From contig JBBQHA010000152.1 in the NCBI GenBank assembly GCA_038323475.1, positions 1 through 7,654 on the forward strand: 7,654 bases of DNA, given 5' to 3'. How positions within the stretch are numbered: the stretch's first letter is position 1; every line of letters starts with the position of its first letter. Shown here piece by piece: positions 1 to 5,345 of the stretch. Source of the stretch: SZAS-103 sp038323475. GTDB lineage: Bacteria; Pseudomonadota; Gammaproteobacteria; Xanthomonadales; Xanthomonadaceae. Both the position numbers and the translations under genes were made by a program. The notes beneath the pieces were generated by a model that ran no database searches, had not been told where the DNA came from, and saw nothing but the letters and a program-made list of their open reading frames with translations.

Positions 1-543
1 GTCCTCATCGAGGCAGACTTCGACGAAGTGGTTGCCGGTCCCGAGCGTTCCGAGGTGCTTGAGGTTGTTGGTGCGCGCCAGCGACGGATGACGGAACGTG
101 ATCTGTTCGAAGTCTTCGACCAGGCCCGACCAGCCATCGACCGCGAGTTGCGGCGGCGTATCCCACGAACCCTTGTCGCGCTTCGTGCGGCCGACCGAAC
201 GACCATGCGGAACCGCACTCTCGATCGCACTACGGACCGCGAGCAGGTTGTCCGGCAGATCGCCCGCCATCAGCGTCGTACGCGCGGCGATCATGCCGCA
301 ACCGATATCGACGCCGACCGCGGCCGGCACGATCGCACCGATCGTCGGCACCACCGAACCCACGGTCGCTCCCTTGCCGAGGTGTACGTCGGGCATCACC
401 GCGATCCAGCGATGGATGAAGGGCAGCTTCGCGATGTTCAGCAATTGCTCGCGCGCCTGGTCCTCGAGCGGCACGCCGCGCGTCCACAGCTTGATCGGCG
501 CTGCGCCCTGCTCGTGGATGACGTCGTAGTTGGAAGTCTTCAT
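1..543 (-). CDS. rtcB: RNA-splicing ligase RtcB, N-terminal 181 residues (partial)
   Basis: RtcB joins RNA ends carrying 2',3'-cyclic phosphate (or 3'-phosphate) to 5'-OH ends, using GTP and Mn2+, and repairs cleaved tRNA and rRNA in the cytoplasm. The start codon is at 543-541, preceded by a weak AAGAGA ribosome site. Visible family motifs are PDVHLGKGAT (residues 51-60), GVDIGCGM (77-84, with the metal ligands Asp79 and Cys82), VPHGRSVGRTKRDKG (111-125) and LGTLGTGNHFVEV (164-176, with the Asn171/His172 metal and guanylate site). The sequence follows the E. coli-type RtcB (about 408 aa), so roughly 44% is present and the C-terminal half with the guanylated histidine is outside the window. 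It is the last gene seen in the operon that starts upstream of rsr. An rtcA cyclase could follow beyond the edge, but that cannot be seen. Confidence 0.96.
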   Translation of the reverse strand, partial: MKTSNYDVIHEQGAAPIKLWTRGVPLEDQAREQLLNIAKLPFIHRWIAVMPDVHLGKGATVGSVVPTIGAIVPAAVGVDIGCGMIAARTTLMAGDLPDNLLAVRSAIESAVPHGRSVGRTKRDKGSWDTPPQLAVDGWSGLVEDFEQITFRHPSLARTNNLKHLGTLGTGNHFVEVCLDED

Positions 544-572
544 GACGATTCTCTTGATGATTGTTGCTGGTT

Positions 573-703
573 GAAGCAGGCGCTGCGCGCAACGGCCGAC
601 GACGAGTATCTGCTGGACACGGGACCGGAGCACTCGCGTGCGCCAACGGTTTCGGATGTAGTCCAGCGGGCATTCGCCAGCCGTTGCGCGCAGCACCCGC
701 TCC
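573..703 (-). ncRNA. Y-RNA-like element F: long outer helix, no tRNA module
   Basis: This is the last of six tandem elements, directly upstream of rtcB. The outer helix pairs 703-674 with 602-573 over 30 consecutive base pairs, five of them G-U. The 5' side of the internal loop reads ATGCCC and the 3' side ends in ACTCG, a diverged form of the ACTCTTG seen in the other copies. The inner helix GCTGGAC/GTCCAGC (667-661 with 618-612) is followed by the shared ACTACA-type motif. The apex lacks T and D arms and instead holds a small hairpin, GCAC-GCGA-GTGC, with a GNRA tetraloop. The element could be a minimal Y RNA, a decayed copy, or a processing/regulatory structure in the rtcB leader, since the helix ends 29 nt before the start codon. 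Assignment rests on hand folding and similarity to its neighbours. Confidence 0.68.
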
Positions 704-711
704 TTGCGGAT

Positions 712-737
712 GGAAAAATCGGCAATGGTGGCCGATC
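712..737 (-). terminator. Intrinsic-terminator-like hairpin between elements E and F
   Basis: On the minus strand the stem ATCGGC (736-731) pairs perfectly with GCCGAT (723-718) around a 7-nt loop and is followed at once by TTTTCC. The stem is short, so partial termination or attenuation before element F and rtcB is more likely than a full stop. It would let the upstream RNAs be made in excess over rtcB mRNA. Confidence 0.5.
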
Positions 738-753
738 GGTACTGTCGAAAGGA

Positions 754-878
754 TGCGGTGACAAAGGTGATGAAACCGATCCAACTGCTCCCCGAGGACA
801 AGACAAGCCTGTCATCGGTTCAGGGCCTCGAACCCTCCCTTCCGGTGCAACCATGTAGTTTCATCGGCATTCACCGCA
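754..878 (-). ncRNA. Y-RNA-like element E, diverged tRNA-like module
   Basis: The outer helix TGCGGTGA/TCACCGCA (878-871 with 761-754) is 8 bp and perfect. The inner helix GATGAAAC/GTTTCATC (865-858 with 776-769) is 8 bp and perfect. The internal loop is ATGCC opposite ACCTTTG, and ACTACA follows the inner helix. A T arm with a 7-nt loop, AGGG-TTCGAGG-CCCT, lies at 836-822. After it the canonical acceptor stub and D arm are not recognisable. The sequences AACCGAT and ATCGGTT can pair across this part and would give a different apex. I read it as a Y-RNA-like copy whose tRNA module has drifted. Confidence 0.74.
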
Positions 879-893
879 AGACGAAAATTGAAA

Positions 894-1014
894 GTTACGA
901 CACGCGACAAGTGATGTGGAAATCCATTGCTCTACCCACTGAGCTACCGTCTTGCGACGGGCGGGATTCGAACCCGCGACCGATGTAGTTTCCACCGCAT
1001 TCGCGCATTGCAAC
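894..1014 (-). ncRNA. Y-RNA-like element D with permuted tRNA module
   Basis: The outer helix pairs 1014-1001 with 907-894, about 13 of 14 positions including wobbles. The inner helix is GTGGAAA/TTTCCAC (995-989 with 922-916), with internal loop ATGCG opposite ATCACTTG, then ACTACA. The module, in transcript order, is a T arm GCGGG-TTCGAAT-CCCGC (977-961), an acceptor stub CCGTC-GCAA-GACGG closed by a GNRA tetraloop, a TA linker, and a D arm GCTC-AGTGGGTA-GAGC (944-929). This is tRNA order with the 3' half placed before the 5' half and no anticodon arm, matching the known layout of bacterial Y RNAs such as YrlA, in which the Ro-binding stem takes the anticodon-arm position. The transcript continues into a T-rich linker (893-879). 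Confidence 0.87.
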
Positions 1015-1028
1015 GCTTGGAACTGACA

Positions 1029-1160
1029 CCGTCGTACCAGGACAAGAGTGATGGAACAGCCTGCTCTACCTCTGAGCTACCGCCTTGCGGCGGACGGGAT
1101 TCGAACCCGCGACCTGGACCGTGACAGGGTGTAGTTCCATCGGCATTCCTGATACGCCGG
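1029..1160 (-). ncRNA. Y-RNA-like element C with permuted tRNA module
   Basis: The outer helix CGTATCAGGA/TCCTGGTACG (1156-1147 with 1042-1033) has 10 bp and extends three more pairs past one mismatch, to 1160 and 1029. The internal loop is ATGCC opposite ACTCTTG. The inner helix GATGGAAC/GTTCCATC (1141-1134 with 1057-1050) is perfect and is followed by ACTACA. The tRNA-like module has a T arm GCGGG-TTCGAAT-CCCGT (1110-1094), a perfect 5-bp acceptor stub CCGCC-GCAA-GGCGG, and a D arm GCTC-AGAGGTA-GAGC (1077-1063). There is no anticodon arm and no free acceptor end, so it cannot be aminoacylated. It is probably bound by the Rsr protein encoded upstream. Confidence 0.88.
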
Positions 1161-1178
1161 AAGCAAACCGGATACGAC

Positions 1179-1205
1179 TGGCGGCAAGTGCTTCCTTGCC
1201 CGCCA
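1179..1205 (-). other. Hairpin in the linker between elements B and C
   Basis: TGGC and GGCAAG pair with CTTGCC and GCCA around a 6-nt loop, giving 10 bp with one bulged G. It lies in the only long linker of the array (71 nt). No T run follows on the minus strand, so it is not an intrinsic terminator. A processing site is possible. Confidence 0.45.
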
Positions 1206-1231
1206 TGTTGCTCGACCGAGACCATCGGCGT

Positions 1232-1352
1232 ACCACGACAAGAGTTGACGGAACATCCTGCTCTATCCAACTGAGCTACCGCCTTGCAGCGAGCGGGACT
1301 CGAACCCGCGACCAGGACCTTATAAGGGTGTAGTTCCATCGGCATTCGTGGT
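1232..1352 (-). ncRNA. Y-RNA-like element B with permuted tRNA module
   Basis: The outer helix ACCACGA/TCGTGGT (1352-1346 with 1238-1232) is 7 bp and perfect. The internal loop is ATGCC opposite AACTCTTG. The inner helix GATGGAAC/GTTCCGTC (1340-1333 with 1254-1247) has one G-U pair and is followed by ACTACA. The module has a T arm GCGGG-TTCGAGT-CCCGC (1309-1293), an acceptor stub TCGCT-GCAA-GGCGG (five pairs with two G-U, GNRA tetraloop), and a D arm GCTC-AGTTGGATA-GAGC (1276-1260). The T and D arms match tRNA consensus closely, so they are likely to be seen by tRNA-modifying enzymes, as reported for YrlA-type RNAs. Confidence 0.87.
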
Positions 1353-1371
1353 GCGTCGGCGGCGTGCCGGA

Positions 1372-1481
1372 GGAAGCTTGCGACAAGAGTGGCCTGACGA
1401 TCCCAGGCCACCCGAAGGCGCGAAGGCGCCGGATTCGAACCGGCAATACCAATGTAGTCAGGCCGGCATTCGCCAGCTTCC
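1372..1481 (-). ncRNA. Y-RNA-like element A, first of the array, partly diverged module
   Basis: The outer helix GGAAGCTGGCGA/TCGCAAGCTTCC (1481-1470 with 1383-1372) pairs at 11 of 12 positions. The internal loop is ATGCC opposite ACTCTTG. The inner helix GGCCTGAC/GTCAGGCC (1464-1457 with 1398-1391) is perfect, and ACTACA follows. The T arm GCCGG-TTCGAAT-CCGGC (1444-1428) is canonical. The acceptor stub differs from B-D: CGCC-TTCG-GGTG is closed by a UUCG tetraloop instead of GCAA. The D arm is not convincingly canonical. It lies about 90 nt after the rsr stop codon and is probably cut out of the rsr transcript. Confidence 0.82.
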
Positions 1482-1521
1482 GAAATCGTTTGTTGTAACT
1501 AGACTCCTTGCTCTCGTTGCG

Positions 1522-1549
1522 GCCCGGTTGGCCCCATTGCCAACCGGGC
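1522..1549 (-). other. Strong hairpin just after rsr
   Basis: An 11-bp perfect stem (GCCCGGTTGGC with GCCAACCGGGC) with a 6-nt loop begins 24 nt after the rsr stop codon. No T run follows on the minus strand, so it is not a standard intrinsic terminator. It may protect the rsr mRNA 3' end after the array is cut off. Confidence 0.5.
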
Positions 1550-1573
1550 AATCCTAATTGCTGTCGCGTCGAA

Positions 1574-3127
1574 TCACAGTTCGATCGAAGCGATTCTCTC
1601 GACCCAGCGCGTAGCGCCAGCACCCTGCGCTGCGAATACCGCCAGCAGGTCGAACACGGCGTCACTGAAGCCACCCACATGCAGCACGTCGTCGCGCTCG
1701 ACCGTCTGGCTGGTCGCAACCGGCTGCAAGTCGATGCAGATCAATTTCGCCTGCGGACAACGCGCTTTCAGAATCGCCCACTGCCGCATCGTCTCGGTCG
1801 CACCACCATGGCGGGTGTCACGCCAGCTTTCGTTGTCGGACACGAGCACCAGCAAATCGAGCGTCGCTTTTTCCTGGTTCAACTTCGCCAACGGCGCGCT
1901 GACCGTGGTGCCGCCACCGCACAGCGCGGCCAACTGGCGTGCCTGCGTCATCACACTGTCGCGCGGGTTCAAACGCACGTCGCGTACTTCGGTGTAGAAC
2001 GGCAACACCTTTGCGGCCGGATTGGTCCTCTGCACGCAGGCCGCGATCAATGCCGCGACATCCACGCACCGCACCGCCGTCGTCGAACCCTTGCGAACAC
2101 CCGTTACCGGCGAGGCCATCGAGCCCGAGACGTCGATCGCGACCACCACGTTGCCATCGAGCACCGGCACCTGCCGGGTTGCGACTTCCATCGCGTCCTG
2201 CAAGGCTTCGGCGATCGCAGCCGGCATCGTCGTGCCGATCGCGTTGAATGCCATCAACAACTGGTACGGAAACACCCGTGCCCGTGCGATCTCCGCCGGG
2301 TTGCGCAAACGATCGGCCAACTCCTGCACCAGGGCCGCATCATCGAAGACGCCGTTGCGCGCGAACGTGTTGAGGTTCATGCGCAGCGTTTGCCACGATG
2401 CATTGCGTGCCAACAGCTTCCAATGCGACGGTTGCAACGGCAGCGCAGTGAAGTACTGAAACGGCATATCCGGCATCGCACCCGACGGATCGCGCTTGAA
2501 TGCCTCGTATGCCTGCAACGTCGCCGGCAACAACGCCTCCTGATACGGCTTGCCGATGATCCATGCATACAACGCCTCGCGCGTGGCATCGGCAGGTTTG
2601 GGATGAACCATCCGGATCACGTCCGCCAGCGATGGCTGGGTACCGATTGCGGCCCGGATGAGTGTTTCGGCCGAGGCTTGCTCCAACCACGTGCGCACCA
2701 GGCGCTTCGGCATGGAACCGAGCGACTTGCGGCCGACCCTGCCGCTACGCAGGATCTGCACGAGGTTGCGCAACATGCGGCCGTTCTCGATCACGCGCGG
2801 GAAGGCGAGTGCGAACGCCGCCGGATCGCGCAGCGTCAACGTCGCCAGCAGCAGCGCGGGCATGTCCTTCATGTGCGCAACCTGACGCGCGTAGACCGCC
2901 GTACCGGCGACGAAACCCGGCTCGACCTGCTCGCACAGCGCCAGCGCTTGCTGCAGTTGCTGCTCGTCGTTGGCGTAGAACGTGCCGTTGAGGCAACCGG
3001 TCGCTGCGTACAAAGCCAGCGCCGACTGCGGGCTGCGCGCGTACGCCAAGCCGCCTGCCTCGTTGAGGTTGGTGGCCGCCGGCAGCAAGGCGCCGCGGAT
3101 CGATGCGAAAAGACTGGAGTTGCTCAT
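1574..3127 (-). CDS. rsr: Rsr, Ro60/TROVE-domain RNA-binding protein
   Basis: Rsr is the bacterial orthologue of the Ro60 autoantigen. It is a ring-shaped protein that binds Y RNAs on its outer surface and misfolded or structured RNA ends in its central hole, and works with exonucleases such as PNPase in RNA degradation and maturation. The start at 3127-3125 is chosen because MSNSSLFASIRG begins the homologous region and AAAGGA lies just upstream; a 27-residue upstream extension would cross the promoter. At 517 aa it has typical length. Residues about 1-310 are alpha-helical TROVE (HEAT-like) repeats. Residues 325-500 form a von Willebrand A domain with an intact metal-ion site: DVSGS (332-336), Thr407/408 and Asp431 in VSDNESW. 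It is the first gene of the sigma-54 operon and lies directly before the Y-RNA-like array. Confidence 0.95.
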   Translation of the reverse strand: MSNSSLFASIRGALLPAATNLNEAGGLAYARSPQSALALYAATGCLNGTFYANDEQQLQQALALCEQVEPGFVAGTAVYARQVAHMKDMPALLLATLTLRDPAAFALAFPRVIENGRMLRNLVQILRSGRVGRKSLGSMPKRLVRTWLEQASAETLIRAAIGTQPSLADVIRMVHPKPADATREALYAWIIGKPYQEALLPATLQAYEAFKRDPSGAMPDMPFQYFTALPLQPSHWKLLARNASWQTLRMNLNTFARNGVFDDAALVQELADRLRNPAEIARARVFPYQLLMAFNAIGTTMPAAIAEALQDAMEVATRQVPVLDGNVVVAIDVSGSMASPVTGVRKGSTTAVRCVDVAALIAACVQRTNPAAKVLPFYTEVRDVRLNPRDSVMTQARQLAALCGGGTTVSAPLAKLNQEKATLDLLVLVSDNESWRDTRHGGATETMRQWAILKARCPQAKLICIDLQPVATSQTVERDDVLHVGGFSDAVFDLLAVFAAQGAGATRWVERIASIEL

Positions 3128-3171
3128 GATCGTTTCCTTTGGGGAATGCCCGCTTGGGACGATCAAACCGT

Positions 3172-3188
3172 TGCAACCAGCGTGCCAA
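3172..3188 (-). promoter_or_regulatory. Sigma-54 promoter of the rsr-Y RNA-rtcB operon
   Basis: The minus strand reads TTGGCACG, four bases, TTGCA, which matches the sigma-54 -24/-12 consensus TGGCACGN4TTGCW with the correct GG-to-GC spacing. Transcription would begin near 3161, giving a leader of about 35 nt before rsr. The divergently encoded RtcR is the expected activator. Confidence 0.92.
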
Positions 3189-3204
3189 CCAAAGGCATGG
3201 GGAC

Positions 3205-3250
3205 GCAATGCATTGTTTAATATGGAGATATGAATTATTGACTGACTTGT
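3205..3250. promoter_or_regulatory. AT-rich stretch upstream of the sigma-54 promoter, possible RtcR or IHF region
   Basis: This stretch is much richer in A and T than the surrounding genes. It begins with the perfect palindrome CAATGCATTG (3206-3215), about 20 bp upstream of the -24 element. Sigma-54 promoters usually need upstream activator sites and often an IHF bend. I see no clear IHF consensus (the best match has two mismatches) and cannot define the RtcR site, so the role is inferred from position and composition. Confidence 0.3.
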
Positions 3251-3275
3251 GCGATCGTCCTCTCAGGCCTATTCT
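3247..3275 (+). promoter_or_regulatory. Weak candidate sigma-70 promoter for rtcR
   Basis: TTGTGC and TATTCT are separated by 17 bp, with a predicted start about 28 nt before the rtcR start codon. Both hexamers are imperfect. A separate TTGACT at 3238 has no -10 at the right distance. Confidence 0.3.
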
Positions 3276-3309
3276 GTATATTCACGGCGCATCTTTTATC
3301 GGACAAGAT

Positions 3310-4899
3310 ATGCTGAAGCGACAGGTCGTGATCGGGATGCTTGGCACCCAGCTGGATTCGGGCATTGGTCCGGGGCGCTGGGAGAAGTGGCGGCCCACGG
3401 TGTCGCTCGGTATGCACGAGCACTTCCAACTCGATCGGCTCGAGTTGCTGGTCGACGAGCGTCGCTTCGGAAAATTGGCCCAGGTCGTCAGTGCGGATCT
3501 GATCCAGGTCTCGCCCGAAAGCAGCGTGCGTCGGCACGACATGTATCTCAGCGACCCCTGGGATTTCGAGGGCGTGTACGCGACCCTGCACGATTTCCTG
3601 CGCAGCTACGATTTCCGCACGGACGACGAGGACTACTACGTCCACATCACCACCGGCACCCACGTCAGCCAGATCTGCTGGTTCCTGCTGGCAGAGAGCC
3701 GCCATTTTCCGGGACGCCTGCTGCAGACATCGCCGCCGCGATCGCAGGGCGGCAGCGATCCGGGCACGTTCGCGGTCATCGACCTCGACTTGTCGCGTTA
3801 CGACCTCATCGCGCAACGCTTCCAGCAGCAACAACTCGAGGACCGCGACCTGCTCAAGAGCGGTATCGCAACGCGCAACGCCGCGTTCAACCGGATGATC
3901 GAGCAGATCGAAACCGTGGCCACGCGCTCGAAGGCGCCGATGCTGCTGATGGGCCCGACCGGCGCCGGCAAGAGCCAGCTTGCCAGGCGCGTATTCGATC
4001 TGAAGAAACTCAAACACCAGTTGCCGGGGCGTTTCGTCGAGGTCAATTGCGCGACGCTGCGCGGCGACGGCGCGATGAGCACGCTGTTCGGACACGTCAA
4101 GGGCGCCTATACCGGCGCATCAGGCGATCGCGCGGGGCTGCTGCGTTCGGCGCACCAGGGCCTGCTGTTTCTCGATGAGATCGGCGAACTCGGCCTCGAC
4201 GAACAGGCGATGCTGCTGCGCGCGCTCGAGGAAAAGCGCTTCCTGCCAGTCGGTAGCGACAAGGAGGTCGAGAGCGATTTCCAGTTGATCGCCGGCACCA
4301 ACCGCGACCTGCAGGCAGCAGTCGCACAAGGCCGCTTTCGCGACGACCTGCTCGCGCGCCTGAACCTGTGGACCTATCGCCTGCCGGGGCTCGCCGAACG
4401 CCACGAAGACATCGAGCCGAACCTCGATTTCGAACTCGAGCGCTGGTCGCGCGAACAGCACCAGCGGGTGACATTCAACCGCGAAGCGCGCGCGCGCTTC
4501 CTCGCGTTCGCGATGAGTCCCGAAGCGCAATGGTCGGGCAACTTCCGCGACCTCGGCGCATCGGTGATGCGCATGGCGACGCTGGCCAACGCCGGACGCA
4601 TCCAGGCCGAACTCGTCGACGAGGAAATCGCGCGCCTGCGCCGGCAGTGGAAGGGCGCTGGCGAACCATCGCCGCTGGACGCGCTGCTCGGCGATCGCGT
4701 CGCCGAACTCGATCGCTTCGACCGCATCCAGCTCGAAGACGTCGTGTGCGTCTGCGCGAAGGCGAAGTCGATGTCGCAGGCGGGCCGCGAATTGTTCGCG
4801 GTGTCGCGCAGCCAGCGCACGAGCACGAACGACGCCGACCGCCTGCGCAAATACCTCGTCCGCTTCGGCCTCGACTGGGACCAGGTGCGCGGCCGCTGA
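3310..4899 (+). CDS. rtcR: RtcR, CARF-AAA+ sigma-54-dependent activator of RNA repair
   Basis: RtcR is the dedicated enhancer-binding protein of rtc operons. Its N-terminal CARF domain senses RNA ends from damaged tRNA, and its AAA+ domain remodels sigma-54 RNA polymerase. The start at 3310 (MLKRQVVIGMLGTQLDSG) is where similarity to E. coli RtcR begins; upstream in-frame ATGs would run through the sigma-54 promoter. At 529 aa it is close to the E. coli length. The CARF region (about 1-180) includes WEKWRPTV, NPWDFE-like SDPWDFEGVY (81-90) and HITTGTHVSQICWFLLAE (112-129). The AAA+ domain has Walker A GPTGAGKS (215-222), a sigma-54 contact loop reading GAYTGA (265-270, usually GAFTGA), Walker B LLFLDE (285-290), and a conserved ENC-type VEVNCATLRGD segment. 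The C-terminal part ends in SQRTSTNDADRLRKYLVRFG, a helix-turn-helix-like DNA-binding region. It diverges from rsr, its expected target. Confidence 0.96.
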   Translation: MLKRQVVIGMLGTQLDSGIGPGRWEKWRPTVSLGMHEHFQLDRLELLVDERRFGKLAQVVSADLIQVSPESSVRRHDMYLSDPWDFEGVYATLHDFLRSYDFRTDDEDYYVHITTGTHVSQICWFLLAESRHFPGRLLQTSPPRSQGGSDPGTFAVIDLDLSRYDLIAQRFQQQQLEDRDLLKSGIATRNAAFNRMIEQIETVATRSKAPMLLMGPTGAGKSQLARRVFDLKKLKHQLPGRFVEVNCATLRGDGAMSTLFGHVKGAYTGASGDRAGLLRSAHQGLLFLDEIGELGLDEQAMLLRALEEKRFLPVGSDKEVESDFQLIAGTNRDLQAAVAQGRFRDDLLARLNLWTYRLPGLAERHEDIEPNLDFELERWSREQHQRVTFNREARARFLAFAMSPEAQWSGNFRDLGASVMRMATLANAGRIQAELVDEEIARLRRQWKGAGEPSPLDALLGDRVAELDRFDRIQLEDVVCVCAKAKSMSQAGRELFAVSRSQRTSTNDADRLRKYLVRFGLDWDQVRGR

Positions 4900-4943
4900 A
4901 CCGGGCCGGGTGGTCTTTCTTCTTCTCTGCAGGAACGGCACGC

Positions 4944-5345
4944 ATGTACAACATTTCCATCGAACTGCCGAACCATCCCGGCGCACTCGCGGTGCTGGGG
5001 GAAGCACTGGGAAATGCCGGCATCAGCCTCGAGGGCGGCGGGGTTTTCCTGGCCGGCCACATCGGCCTCGCAAACTTCCTGGTGCACGACGGGCTCGCCG
5101 CACGCAATGCATTGGAGCTGGCGGGACTGAAGGTCGTTTCGGTACGCGATGTACTCGTCCTGCGCCTCCAGCAGGGCGTCCCCGGCCAGCTCGGCAGGAT
5201 TGCAAGGCGAATGGCCGAAGCCGGCGTGAACATCCAGATCCAGTACAGCGACCACGCAAACCAGCTCATCCTCGTCGTCGACGACATGCGCAAGGGACGC
5301 TTCGTCGCCGATGCGTGGATGCGCGGCATCGCAGCCGACACATGA
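4944..5345 (+). CDS. Small protein with two ACT domains
   Basis: A 133-residue protein built from two ACT-like ligand-binding units, about residues 1-65 and 67-133. The first begins MYNISIELPNHPGALAVLGEAL and the second contains RLQQGVPGQLGRIARRMAEA; both carry the N/VPG-x-L ACT signature followed by an AGxxI/AGVNI strand. There is no catalytic domain and no DNA-binding domain, so it is probably a stand-alone small-molecule (amino acid) sensor or a partner subunit. The start codon follows AGGA at 4931. It begins 44 bp after rtcR on the same strand, so the two may be co-transcribed, but no known link between ACT proteins and RNA repair supports a shared job. Its physiological role is not known. 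Confidence 0.82.
   Translation: MYNISIELPNHPGALAVLGEALGNAGISLEGGGVFLAGHIGLANFLVHDGLAARNALELAGLKVVSVRDVLVLRLQQGVPGQLGRIARRMAEAGVNIQIQYSDHANQLILVVDDMRKGRFVADAWMRGIAADT

Noticed and set aside
28..858. 276-residue plus-strand open frame across rtcB and the array
   Set aside because: Antisense to clear RtcB motifs and to structured RNAs, with Arg-rich composition and no domain.
894..1352. A cluster of ordinary minus-strand tRNA genes
   Set aside because: T and D arms are clear, but their order is reversed, the acceptor stub is closed by GCAA, and no anticodon arm exists. They fit Y-RNA tRNA modules, not tRNAs.
850..1470. CRISPR array or dispersed repeat (recurring GTAGTTCCATCGGCATTC-like sequence, five to six times)
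   Set aside because: Spacing is irregular (about 120-200 bp), the repeats are imperfect, and each is one strand of a paired RNA helix. No cas genes are present.
1508..3220. 570-residue plus-strand open frame opposite rsr
   Set aside because: It is Arg/His/Gln-rich with no recognisable domain and lies antisense to a full-length TROVE protein; typical of GC-rich shadow frames.
3139..3309. Longer rtcR with 57 extra N-terminal residues
   Set aside because: The extension crosses the sigma-54 promoter, is unlike RtcR, and homology begins at the ATG at 3310.
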